Source of the DNA: Symbiodinium natans
Taxonomy: Eukaryota; Sar; Dinophyceae; Suessiales; Symbiodiniaceae
Length of the DNA: 64,000 bases
NCBI GenBank assembly: GCA_905221605.1
Contig: CAJNDS010000013.1
Location: 124,001-188,000 of the forward strand
Direction: 5' to 3'
A program made the translations under genes and the position numbers. The notes under the pieces are model-generated. The model was not told the origin of the DNA, ran no database searches, and saw only the letters and a program-made list of their open reading frames with translations. Position 1 is the stretch's first letter, and the number at the start of each line of letters is the position of its first letter. Positions 11,101 through 21,124 of this stretch are shown one piece after another.

Positions 11101-12481
11101 ACCTTACGGATGCTTCGAGGTTGTCTTTGTGAGGGGGGACGGGGGGTGGGTGGGTGGGTGTGGGTGGCTGGGCAGTATCACCCTGGCATTGCTCGATGAT
11201 GCGACTGGTGTATGCTCTGCCCTAAAGCGCTAGGGACTCCTATAGTAGGGCTTTCGGGCCCAAGGATACTATGTAACATTATTGGCCCATTTGAGCGGGA
11301 GGGTTAGGGGTGTAACAGTGGGATTGGGCACAGGTTTGCCGATTGATGAGGTGCAGCATGACAGCCAAGACAGAGGAATGCTACTTGGAACCTACACTCC
11401 AAATCCCACAAATTACATGCGGTTTAGGGTTTAGGGTATATCATGCGGTATATCTGGGCAGGTTCTCTAGAATATTCTTCCTTTGCGGGGTGCCCGCAAC
11501 GACAGGTGATCTACACTGTTGTCCCCGGAAAGGCATCTTTCGCGACAACTACCCCTTCCTTCCCTTCGAGGGAGCCCTGAAACCCTGGGCCCTGAGTCCT
11601 TGCAAACCGAGCAAGAGATGTCGTTGGGTTTAGGGTTTAGGGTTTAGGGTTTAGGGTTTAGGGTTTAGGGTTCTAGGGTTTAGGGTCTAGGGTTTAGGGG
11701 CTTACAGGGGTTTTGGGGTTTAGGGCGTGGCTGAGGGGTTTAGGGTTTGAGGGGGTTAGGGGTTGAGGGGTTTTGGGTTGGAAGGAGCTCTGCTTCCTGA
11801 TGACCCCTATGTCGGGTATGTGGGGCAGAATATAGACCCCCAAATAGGAGCACCCCCTAATAAGGACCTCAATAAGGTACCCCTAATTATCGCAAACCCC
11901 CCTTTGGATCTAAAGCCCTTTTAAAGGGCTCGGTCTGTCCCTACGGTTCCGTACATCTGAACCCTCAACCCTAAACCCCAAACCCTCAACCCTAAACTCT
12001 GGTTACTCAGGTCTTGGGGTCATTATGAAGCTTGCAGACTTCCTGTTTCAATTGCGTTTCGGGGTCTTGGGTTTGAGAATTGTGTAGGGCTTAATTCAGA
12101 GCGGGTGTAAACCACAGTAAACCCTAAACCCTGCACCCTGAACCCAAAACCCGTAGCCACCTTGAGCCCTCAACAATCATTAACATTCTAAAACCCGAAA
12201 ACGTAAACCTTAAACTAGGCTCCCTGAGCCTTTAAGCACCCTAATCCCTAGACCCTAAAGCCTAAACCCTATTCACTTGAGCTCCCTGTGCCCAAGCGCC
12301 AGAATGAACCCCAAACCCACGCAGGCGGGACCATGCAGATACGCGCCTCCTCTTCATCCAAATCCCGCCATGGGTCGTGGTACCGCCATGCTCTGGCGCT
12401 GCTATCGTACCGACATCGCCACCATTCCAGCTCAACTGCCATTGCCGGCTGGAGAAGCAGAAACAGCCATGCTGCCGACAT
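2163..12481 (-). CDS. Gene A: 20-exon unknown protein, about 415 residues
   Basis: Exons in order: 12317-12481, 10173-10240, 10000-10020, 9369-9391, 8898-8950, 7776-7819, 7155-7203, 6884-6959, 6545-6593, 6438-6471, 5973-6082, 5609-5690, 5117-5168, 4958-5016, 4314-4382, 4024-4079, 3700-3744, 2950-3020, 2314-2360, 2163-2237. They total 1248 nt (416 codons) in a single phase from ATG to a TAA at 2163-2165. Best-supported stretch is 7203 to 5609, for example YQLFLEAQELRKEALKDSSY, then a CxxC (residues C-S-Q-C) with EAAIK before it. The N-terminus is hydrophobic (MSAAWLFLLLQPAMAVELEW). Basic Arg/Lys segments occur near exon 4314-4382. Donors are mostly GT running into TTTAGGG; 10173, 7776, 7155 and 2314 use GC. 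The 21- and 23-nt microexons (10000, 9369) and the start, which overlaps a telomere repeat, are the weakest parts. No family recognised. Confidence 0.6.
2575..2770 (+). repeat. Telomere-type array with 9-bp TTTATAGGG units
   Basis: TTTAGGG units enclosing a block of about a dozen TTTATAGGG and TTTACAGGG units at 2626-2740. The variant is locally homogenised. Confidence 0.9.
5017..5116 (-). other. Minimal telomere-repeat intron of gene A
   Basis: A 100-nt intron between exons 5117-5168 and 4958-5016. Sense strand starts GTCCCTGAAGCC, continues as about eleven CCCTAAA units and ends CTGGCTCGAAG. Compare the intron at 27046-27137, which has nearly the same start. Confidence 0.55.
5698..5830 (+). 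repeat. Variant array (TTAGGGC)n next to TTTAGGG
   Basis: About eleven TTAGGGC units, then TTTAGGG units, then the variant again. Confidence 0.9.
6618..6736. repeat. Hairpin element family A, copy 2
   Basis: Same inverted ends as 196-315, diverged centre; lies in the intron 6594-6883 of gene A. Confidence 0.75.
9545..9810 (+). repeat. GGTTCGACGAAGG interspersed repeat
   Basis: The core GTTCGACGAAGG recurs about nine times at uneven spacing with G-rich or A-rich fillers. Open in several frames, so the derived Gly/Ser/Thr/Lys-rich peptides are probably repeat artefacts. Confidence 0.75.
10454..10574. repeat. Introner-like element family B1
   Basis: CTAGGCTGCCCAG at one end, CTGGGCATCCTAG at the other, with AAAAAGGGTG and CCAAAAAGGGAATAAGGG blocks inside. 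Same family: 23426-23536, 39800-39913, 42253-42359, 58684-58794. Confidence 0.7.
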
Positions 12482-12699
12482 TTAGGGTTTAGGGTTTAAG
12501 TTTTAGGGTTCAGGGCCCGAAATCCTACACCCTTCTGCAGCTCATGTGCTCCCCCGGCTGAGCAACACCCCATGAGATGACTACTGAACAGAAAAACTAA
12601 ACCCTGAACCCGAACTTGTTGAGTCCCTAAGCCCTAAACCTAAACGCTAAATCCTAAACCCTAAACCCGAAAACCGACAAGTACACCCCACGAGCAAGC

Positions 12700-12771
12700 T
12701 TAGAAGTCTTCGCCTTCTAGCCACGGGACAAAGAGAGGTGCGCCTTCGGTGCGGATGCCCTGGGGCACCAC
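12700..12771 (-). CDS. Unassigned exon ending in a stop
   Basis: After an AG acceptor (CTCGAG) this island reads VVPQGIRTEGAPLFVPWLEG and three more residues to a TAA at 12700-12702. CCCTAAA lies to its left and GGGTTTTGGGG to its right, like other exons. It falls between the inferred ends of genes D and A and fits neither model, so it may be an alternative 3' end, a 5' UTR exon or a chance open frame. Confidence 0.35.
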   Translation of the reverse strand: MVPQGIRTEGAPLFVPWLEGEDF

Positions 12772-12899
12772 CTCGAGAGATAGGGTTTTGGGGTTTCAGG
12801 GGTTTAGGGTTTTTTGGGGGTTTAGGGTTTGGGGGATTTGGGGTTCGGGGTTTCGGGTTCCTCTTATTCAAGCACCCTGGGGCAAAAGCATAAAAAACA

Positions 12900-12985
12900 A
12901 ATACCTATATGTATATCTATATTTATATATCTATATATCTATATCGATATATACATATATATATATATAATACGTATGTATATAT
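12900..12985. repeat. AT-rich microsatellite
   Basis: TATATCTATA-type repeats. Similar tracts at 13305-13330, 17270-17335, 17660-17815 and 58160-58240. Confidence 0.85.
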
Positions 12986-13070
12986 AATGCAAGGGCCTTA
13001 ACCCAGGACCCCTGAGGTGGTTCCCTTGGGTTTGGGGGGGGGGCCCTTTGAAATTAGATCCTATAAGGCC

Positions 13071-13153
13071 CTAAACCCTAAACCCTAAACCCTAAACCCT
13101 AAACCCTAAACCCTAAACCCTAAACCCTAAACCCTAAACCCTAAACCCTAAAC
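13071..13153 (-). repeat. Telomere-type array (CCCTAAA)n
   Basis: About eleven perfect units next to the exon island 13161-13209. Confidence 0.9.
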
Positions 13154-13160
13154 CGGAGTT

Positions 13161-16100
13161 TCAAGGGCCAAATGGGGCGTATGTGAAGGAAGACCTTAAG
13201 GGGTTCGACCTTGGGGGTGCGAGTCTTAATCCCCTAACCCTCACCCCTCAACTTAAACCGTAAACCCTAAACCAGGCCCTAAACCCGAAAAGAAAAAAAG
13301 AAATAAATACATATATATATATATACGCATGTATAGATATAGACTATTGAGGCACATGGGAGCCTTGGGGCGCTCTGACAGCTACAACCTGCATAACTCG
13401 AAGCAAGCGAACGGAATCCTCAGCAGAGTACCAACTTCTAGAATCCGGGTGCTGCACGTCCTGAAGCCCTAAACGCTAAACCCTAAACCCTAAACCAAAA
13501 CCCTAACCCTAAACCCTAAACCCTGAACCCTAGCCCTACACCCTGAACCGTCAACCCAAAAACCCAAAGCCCTAAACCCAAAGCCCTAAACCCTAAACCC
13601 TCAGCCCTAACCCCGAAACCCAGCCTCCCCCTGAAGAACGCCAAGTCACAGGAACATTGCTGGTATAAGCCCGTGACAGCCCTGACTGAACCTGGGTTTG
13701 CAGGACCCATACGCGAGGGTTTACGGTTTCGGGTTTAGGGGGGACCTAGACAATTATTTTACTTCAAACATCCCCACCTTAGCACTCCAGGGTCTCTAGG
13801 GTTGGGCACTCCAGGGAGTCTCTGGGGTTGGGCACTTCAGGCAGTCTCTGAAGTTGGGCACTCCAAGGAGTCGGGAGTCTCTGGGTGGGGCTCCAGGGAG
13901 TCTCTGGGGTTGGGCACTCCAGGATCTCTGGGTTGGGCAGCTTGGGGTTGGGCACCTTGGGGTTTAAGCACTCCAGGGAGTCTCTAGGAGTAGACCGGGC
14001 GAGGAGAAGAGTTGAATTTAAAATCTAACAACTCTACACCGAAGGTGGGGAACAAAAACACGAACAAGTGCACTACTGCAGGAGCCATCCCAGGGTTTAG
14101 GGCATAGGGCTGGCTAGGTCAGGATGTAGTGGCGAATGCTACACATGGGCGTCGGGTGCTGCTGAACGACAGGCAGATCAGCAGCCGTGAGCACCAGCGG
14201 ATGTGGTCTGACCTGTGCTCATCATTAGGGTTTAGGGTTTAGGGTTTATAGGGTTTATAGGGTTTATATGGGTTTATAGGGTTTAGGGTTTAGGGTTCAG
14301 GGTTCAGGGTTCAGGGTTGCGCCGTCTCGGAGCCCCTAACCCCTAAACCCTATGAACGCCTTAGCATGAGAGGGCATCAGGTCCTTGACCCGCCGTTATG
14401 ACTAGGGCACTTGCATCCCGTGGAGCTCATCCTAAACCCTAAACCCTAAACCCTAAACCCTAAACCCTAAACCCTAAACCCTAAACCCTAAACCCTAAAC
14501 CCTAAACCCTAAACCCTAAACCCTAAACCCTAAACCCTAAACCCTGCACGCGCCACTTCCGAAAACTCACCATGGGACCTTCTGAGAGGTGGCCTTAGGC
14601 TGTCAGACTTTGGGCTCCTTTAGGGCATTTAGCGTTCAGCCAATCCGGCCGAAGGCGCTTACCAGGCTCGTGGTAAAGAAAAAAGAAGTAGGGTTTAGGG
14701 TTTAGGGTTTAGGGTTTCGGGTTTAGGGTTTAGGGTTTAGGGTTTAGGGTTAGGGGTTAGGGTTTAGGGTTTAGGGTTTAGGGTTTAGGGTTTTATGGTT
14801 TAGGGTGTAGGGTTTAGTGTCGTTCAAGAAGTAGGGACTTAGGCTGGATCAGGTACTTGCAATCCACCTACTCGAGGGGATTCCCGGTTCCACAGCCTCC
14901 ACCTCGGGGGTATACGAAGACACCTGGCGGCGTAGGGGTCGCGGGGCTTAGGGTTTATGGGACATAGAGTTTAGGGTTTAGGGTTTAGTGTTGAGGGTTT
15001 CGGGCTGGGGGTTAGAGTTGAGTCAGCAAAATCAGCATTTTTTGGACCCCCCCCTCCCCCCCCAACCCGCCCTACCCCCCCCTCCCCTTGACCCCCCCCT
15101 CTGCCCTTCCCCCCCCCCTCCCCCCCCCACCCCCCCACCCCCCCCTGCCCCCCCCCTGCCCCCCCCCTGCCCCCCCCCCTGCCCCCCCCCCCCCCCCCCC
15201 CCTGCCCCCCCCCCCCCCCCCCGCCCCCCCCCCTCCCCGCTGTCTTTTGTTTCCGGCTGCCTTCTGGCTGTTTGGGTCCTGGTTCCGGTTGTTCTGGCTG
15301 TTTGGGTCTTGGTGCCACCCCCCCCCCCCCAACGTTTCACAGAACTCTGCCGAGTAGGCTGGGATGATCTTCGAACCATGCGATGAGGAAAGCATCCTTT
15401 GAGCCGACGAGTGGGTTTAGACCTTTCAACTATGCTCCAGCGGGGTCGGCGGCTTGAGCCGGAGGCTCTTAAATTTTAGAGTCTGGGGCTTGGGGTTTAA
15501 GGCTTCTAGGGGCCTAGAGCAGGTCCACTTTAGGGCTTGTTGGATTCTAAAGGTTTGTACGGTTTATGGGATGTGTGTTACGGTTTCGAGGGTCTATGGG
15601 GTTGATAGGGCTTGTGAATTTCTGGCTGCCTTGCGTTTTCAATCTTGGGCTTGTAGGATCTGTGCATCTCTGCAGGGTATGGGTTTAAGGTTTATAGGGT
15701 TTATGGGCCTGATAGGGCTCCGGATTGACTTGAAGCTCAAAAAAGTAGTAGGCAGCTGTTGACTTATCGATGGGTTCTACCTCGGACCCCTTAAGGTTGT
15801 ACGCTTGGGTTTAGGGACCCTTTTCAAATACTCTCTAGGGGACTATGAAGGCCATCTTCCGAGGAGATCACGGGAACTCCCCAGGGGTACATCTCTGGGC
15901 TGCTTTGGCGACTTCACACTTGTTCCAGAGTCTTGTGGTCACGATGGAACCGATCGAACTTGTTTAAGGTCTTTGAAAAGGGTGTAAAGAAACCCTAAAC
16001 CCTAAGCCATTAAACCCTAAACCCTGAACCCGAAACCCCTGTGTCAATAGAGACCCTGAAATCCACAAGCCCCCAAGCAAGACCCAAGCAACAACGGGTC

Positions 16101-17304
16101 GAAGACGTGGCCGAGAAGCTGCAGTTGTGGCCCTTTGGGCCTCACTGGTCCTCGGGGGCTCTTTTTCTGGGCTTGTGGGGGTTTAGGGTTTAGGGTCAGG
16201 GTTCAGGGTTCAGGGTTCAGGGTTCAGGGTTCAGGGTTCAGGGTTCAGGGTTCAGGGTTCAGGGTTCAGGGTTCAGGGTTCAGGGTTCAGGGTTCAGGGT
16301 TTAGGGTTTAGGGCTGGGGTCGGGCGGGGGGGGGGGGGGGCGGGCCTGCAGTGGGAGGGCTGGTCCCTTCAATGGAACTACAGGATCCCCAACAAACAAA
16401 AACCAAGGGTTAGGGTCTGGAGGAAGTTTACCTTGACATGTAGTAGTGCGGGGTGCATGATACCAATTTGGGAGTTCACTTGGTCTTCTAGGCAGATCGT
16501 CTCGAACGAAGCCTTTCATTTCCCAAGCCCTATATATACCTAGATCTCGGACGTTCGTTTAAGAAGATGATTTGGGTTTACTTTAGTGTTTAGGGTTGAG
16601 GACACAATCAAAAACAAGGAGCCCGAAACCGGCCAGCAGGGGGGTGGGTTTCATTCAATTCATGGTGCGCCCTGGGCGAGTCTAGAATGAGCATCCCCTC
16701 ATCGAGACACCCTAAACCGTAAGCCGTAAACCCTAAACCCTAAACCCTAAACCCTAAACCCTCATCCTAAACAAAATCCTAAACCCTCATCCTCAACCTT
16801 AAGCACTAAACCCCAGGCCATGCCTCCGTCATCGCGTGAAAACTGAACTCATGGGGCCCAGAATCTGAACCCTAAACCCTCAACAATAAACCCTCAACCC
16901 TCAACCCTAAACTCTAACCTGAAACCCCAAACCCTAAACCCCAGACCACAAGTCGACGGATTTAGGGGTTGAGGGTTTAGGGTTTTGGGGGTTATAGGGC
17001 TTTTTGGGGTTAAAGCAAAACCCTAAACCCCCCTACCCCCTCCCCCCCAATCTGGGCACAGACACGGTGACGGCAATCGTGACATCGGGCTGAATCCCTG
17101 GCACTGGTGGCCCTAAACCATCAGCCCTAAGGGCCCTGAACCCGAAGCCCTAAACCCCAAACCCTAAACCCTAAACCCTAAACCCCCAAGCATGCCACCC
17201 CGAAGCTTACGTTTTTAGCACATTGGGGTTCAGGGTTTAGGGGCCTACGATTCAATTGGATTTCAATTTCTATATTTATTTATATATTTCTTTCATTTTA
17301 AATA

Positions 17305-17335
<31 letters not shown>

Positions 17336-18423
17336 AAATTTCTATTATGTTCTGTGTCCATGGTTGCTTCTATTTCGTTCCTCTTCCTGCTTATACCCTC
17401 TTTTTTTTTACATGTGCATATGCATGTAAATTTGGTCATTGCTTTGCTCAATCATGTTCATAAGGGGCCTTAGCTAGTCTATTCTCCGGGTATAAACGTA
17501 CATGTCTACTTATATTTGTGTGTATCCCTAAGGCTCCTTAAGTGTCCACATGTCTCTTATAAGTATATACTTGGGCCCTAAAGCTGCTGTACAGGAACCC
17601 TTTGACGGCCCAAGTATATACTATACAGGCACATGGACCTCTTCAACCCTCAACCCTAAACCCTTACGTATGTACATATATGTATGTATATATATATACA
17701 TATCATTATACTATACGATATGCAATTATACGATATTATACTATACTATACTTTTGTTATATTTATACTATATTACACTATATTATAACATATTATATTG
17801 TATTATATTATATGCTTTCAGGCCTTTTGCCCGAAGGGGCCTCAAGAACAGCTAAGTCGGGTTTTAGGGTCGAGGCATGCATTTTCGGACGCGCGGTCTC
17901 TTTTGCCCCGCGCTGAGGGAAGATTGGGCTTCGGGTTTCGGGTTTCGGGTTTAGGTTTGAGGGTTTAGGGTTTAGGGTTTACGGTTTAGGGTTTAGGGTT
18001 TAGGGTTTCGGGTTGAGGGTTTAGGGCGTTGGTAAAACCCTCAGACAGACCCAAGCCCTGCACCCAAAGCGCTCAACCCTCAACCCTAGTGTCTTGGGAA
18101 CCCTAAACCCTAAACCGCTAAACCCAAAAAGCCCTAATCTCCTAAACCCCAAATACCCTAAGCCCAAGCCCTCAACATTTTGGAGCATACCTGCAAGAGA
18201 ATAGTTTGCTCAGGTATGGGGACATACTAAATTTCGGGTTTAGGGTGTAGGGAACTTAGTTAGTAAGTGTGAAGTGGGCCTACAAGTGCACTAAGCCGGC
18301 TTATCCGAGCAGATGAACAAGCGATCTGGCCTAGTTGCCTGAACCCAAGCCCATATGTAGAACCCCATGTTCCGAACGCCAGCTGAGAGGTCGGCAGCAG
18401 TGATCACGGTGGCCCGCCAGGGC
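13161..18423 (-). CDS. Gene D: 3' part of an unknown multi-exon protein
   Basis: Eleven exons keep phase: 18378-18423, 17060-17097, 16812-16842, 16096-16140, 15346-15396, 14868-14923, 14543-14593, 14145-14212, 13620-13691, 13389-13434, 13161-13209. After one carried base they give 184 codons, ending at a TGA at 13161-13163. Typical readings are DAFLIAWFEDHPSLLGR (15346-15396) joined to VSSYTPEVEAVEPGIPSS (14868-14923), and a hydrophobic Cys-containing stretch in 14145-14212. All donors are GT and all acceptors AG. The intron 14924-15345 contains the long poly-C tract. The 5' end was not found; 19414-19502 is a possible upstream exon. No family recognised. Exon existence is better supported than the exact ends. 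Confidence 0.5.
13783..13988 (+). repeat. Minisatellite, about 24-26 bp unit
   Basis: Seven to eight imperfect units of CACTCCAGGGAGTCTCTGGGGTTGGG type. Lies in the intron upstream of exon 13620-13691. Confidence 0.85.
14432..14542 (-). repeat. Telomere-type array (CCCTAAA)n
   Basis: About sixteen perfect units abutting exon 14543-14593, whose donor reads GTTTAGGG. Confidence 0.9.
15046..15240 (+). repeat. Poly-C tract with single-base interruptions
   Basis: Nearly 200 bases of C runs separated by T, A or TG. The sense strand of gene D therefore carries a G-rich tract inside the intron 14924-15345. Confidence 0.9.
16177..16313 (+). repeat. Variant array (TTCAGGG)n
   Basis: More than a dozen consecutive TTCAGGG units bordered by TTTAGGG units. 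A second such block is at about 39385-39465. Confidence 0.9.
17544..17638. repeat. Hairpin element family C, diverged
   Basis: GTCCACATG at one end, CATGGAC at the other, AAGTATATACTTGGGCCCTA inside. Confidence 0.65.
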
Positions 18424-19226
18424 CTGGGCCAAAAACTCAGCTCCCAACGTTTTGGGGCTCTTGGTACCTGAGGCTCTCTGTACCTGACGCCCTGAATAAG
18501 CTTGTTTAGGGTTTAGGGTTCAGGGTTGGGGGAAGGTACCGAATTCCCTCGTTCCCTACTGGCTCAAACCCAAGGATTTGTGAGTTTGGGTGTTTGGGGA
18601 ACCTAGGGGGTTCGGTGGATTGAGGGGATTCAGGATTTCTGATTCTGGAGTTCTAGGGCGTTTTGGGGGGTTTCGGCTTTCTGGTTCCGGGGTTTTAGGG
18701 TATTGGGGTTGAGGAGCTTGGGCGTTTTAGGTGCGAACCGGGTTTCAGGGCTTCAGGATTTTCAGGTTTCGGGAAAATCCGAAGGTACTCCTTTGACAGG
18801 AAGCCTACAGTCCTAGTTTCAGAATTTGGGCAAACACTAAACCACCATCCCTAACGCAACAAAAAGAGCCTAAAACCCCAACTCAACCCCTAAACCCTGT
18901 AAACCCAGAAGCAAGCAGCCTAACGAACATGGCACAGGCGCCTACACTCTTACCAATAGTGTCCGATTCCAATCCCTACATTCTACTCGCAACTTCCCAA
19001 ATGATGCACATTATAACAGAGGCTCCTATAAACCCTAAACCCTCCTGGGCTATTATAATGAGGGTACGTTTTTGGGTGTTGGTTGCTTTGTAAGGAACCT
19101 TGAACCACAAAGGGCAACAAGGCACCACTGGGCTTCCAAACCCCTAAACTCTTCCGAAAAGACCTGGCCGGAGTGTAAAACCTCAAAAAAGGCATCTGAA
19201 GGGGCCCCCCAACGAGATGATTGTCT

Positions 19227-19356
19227 TGTTAGGGTTTAGGGTTTAGGGTTTAGGGTTTAGGGTTTAGGGTTTAGGGTTTAGGGTTTAGGGTTTGGGGTTT
19301 AGGGTTTAGGGTTTAGGGTTTGGGGTTTGGGGTTTGGGGTTTGGGGTTTAGGGTTT
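19227..19356 (+). repeat. Mixed TTTAGGG/TTTGGGG array
   Basis: Long run in which TTTAGGG and TTTGGGG units occur in blocks. Confidence 0.9.
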
Positions 19357-19413
19357 ATGTTATAAGGCTCCCCTAAATCTTAAGCCCTACGCCCGAAACC
19401 CTGAACCTTAGTC

Positions 19414-19502
19414 CTAGATTGTCTTGTTCTCAGGCTCTCGAATGCCGAGCCCCCGAGCGGGGATCGTTCCGTGCTCGAAGGAGTAACCGTGGTGGAAAAG
19501 TC
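19414..19502 (-). CDS. Candidate exon, frame open to a stop
   Basis: After a GCCAG acceptor the minus strand reads LFHHGYSFEHGTIPARGLGI and continues eight residues to a TAG at 19414-19416. It is flanked on the right by TTTAGGG-type repeat. No convincing GT donor lies before the stop, so it is either a last exon or uses a GA/GC donor. Function unknown. Confidence 0.4.
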
Positions 19503-20215
19503 CTGGCGGGCTTTGGGTGGGGTTTAGGGTTTGGGGTTTGGGGTTTGGGTTTGGAGAGTTTAGGGTTTGGGGTTTAGGGTTGGGAGGGTTTAGGGTTTAG
19601 TAGGGTTTAGGGTTTGGGGTCAAAGGCTCAGGGCTTGGGGTTTAGGGTTAGGCGGATACCCAGAAAGGGCGTGTGGTCCACATGTCCTCATCGGAACTAT
19701 AGAGGTATAATCTAGGGTCATAATATCCTTTCTTTCGGGTTCGCTTGGTTCTCTGGGTGGTTTAGGGATTGAGGGCTTTACTTGTTACCCCAGATATTCC
19801 CTTAAGGTACCTAATTTCCTATCAAGAACTAAAGAACTCTGAACCCCCCCTAAATACCCTAGCCTAAATCCTAAACCCCAACTCCCAAAGTTCTCGATTT
19901 TCAGACCTGGAAGCCTAAACACCAAACCCCAAAAACCCTGAGCCCAAATTCCTGAAACCCTAACCCCCGAACTTCCCAGATTCCATATTCAGAAATGGCA
20001 AGTTTATGTCGGGGGTTTGTGCGGAAGGGGCATCGGGGTAATTTGCTTCAATTCAAAAAGGACTTCGGGTGGTGTGGGGTGGTGTATATAGGACTTGAGG
20101 GCTTGGGAGCATGTAGGGTTTAGGGTTGAGGCCTCTGAGAATTGGGGCGGGGAGAACGGGGGGGGGGGTGAGGCAATCGCGGATTGAGGGATTGGTGTCC
20201 ATGACAGGGGTGATC

Positions 20216-20446
20216 TCAAGTGTTGCAGCACGGGCCTTTGTGCCAGTTGGCAAGCTGCTTGGGGTGTCTGGGCCTTGCCACGAAGCGGCCTCTTGGATTT
20301 GGCACCCACCATGCTGCAGCTCCTCGCCCAAACTTTCTGTATAAGATCCTGATGGGTCCGCTTTTCCCAGCCAGATCTCTCAGATTCTGCTGCGGCTGGG
20401 ACGAAACATAGAACAGACCACATCTCAAGTGGAACTTCACCCACAC
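20216..20446 (-). CDS. Candidate longer exon, frame unresolved
   Basis: A 230-nt island without telomere repeats is open in two minus-strand frames. One contains NLRDLAGKSGPIRILYRKFG, the other SERSGWEKRTHQDLIQKVWA. Both look protein-like, and the plus strand is also partly open. It sits beside the hairpin element at 20461-20597. I cannot choose the frame or ends. Confidence 0.35.
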   Translation of the reverse strand: MWVKFHLRCGLFYVSSQPQQNLRDLAGKSGPIRILYRKFGRGAAAWWVPNPRGRFVARPRHPKQLANWHKGPCCNT

Positions 20447-20460
20447 CTTGTTCTGGAGGT

Positions 20461-20597
20461 ACTTGGAGGTTGGTACTTACTAACCCACTATAACTGTACT
20501 TATGACTGTACTTATAACTATATTCGGGCACAGAAGGGGCTTATAAGTGTTATAAGTACAGGTATAATTGGTCAATAAGCACCATGAAACTCCAAGT
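20461..20597. repeat. Hairpin element family A, copy 3
   Basis: Ends ACTTGGAGGTTGG and CCATGAAACTCCAAGT; shares the CTTATAACTGTACTTAT-type centre with copy 1. Confidence 0.7.
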
Positions 20598-21061
20598 AAC
20601 CTCTGGTCAGATACGCAAGCTGGACAGGCCTGCTCATGATCACCTAAGCCCGAAGCCCTGAAACTCTCAACTCCAAACTCGGGGTGTTCCCCCCTCTACT
20701 ACCAGTCCTTAATAACAAATTGGATCTCCCTGCCCCCCCCCCCCCCCCCCCCCGAGGGTTTCCCCTCCCCCCCCACCCACCGCCTGAAATCCCACAATGA
20801 AGTGAGATGCCAACCCCCCCCCCCCCCCGCCCACCTACGCCCCAAATTTAAACCTTGAACCGTGAACCCTAATTAAAACGCTACACCCTAAACCCTTAAC
20901 CCAAAACCCCGAGAAATCATAAACCCTTAAACCCTTAAACCCTGAACCCGTCAACACTAAACCTCAGGCCCTATTAGCCCTATAAGCCCTAAAAGCCCTA
21001 AAAGCCCTAAACCCTAAACCCTAAACCCCTATAAGCCCTTAACCCTAAGAGGCTCGCGGAC

Positions 21062-21124
21062 CTCCTCTTCAGGACTACCGCTGCTATTCGCCAGCGTGGA
21101 CGGAGTGGAGACATCACCGCGGAA
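21062..21124 (-). CDS. Candidate exon
   Basis: Bounded by a GGCAG acceptor and a GTCCGCG donor on the minus strand. In one phase it reads FRGDVSTPSTLANSSGSPEE; in another AVMSPLRPRWRIAAVVLKR. The plus strand is open too (LADLLFRTTAAIRQRGRSGD). It is flanked by CCCTAAA-type sequence on the left and TTTAGGG on the right. Minus is preferred only because the neighbours are minus. Confidence 0.4.

Noticed and set aside
14988-15386. Long Pro-rich (plus) and Gly-rich (minus) ORFs
   Set aside because: They come from the poly-C tract, are open in several frames at once and lie in an inferred intron.
15846-16515. Coding similarity between 15846-15890 (plus) and 16455-16505 (minus), both giving LPRR-SELP-like peptides
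   Set aside because: The similarity is at DNA level in opposite orientation, so it is more likely a dispersed repeat pair than protein.
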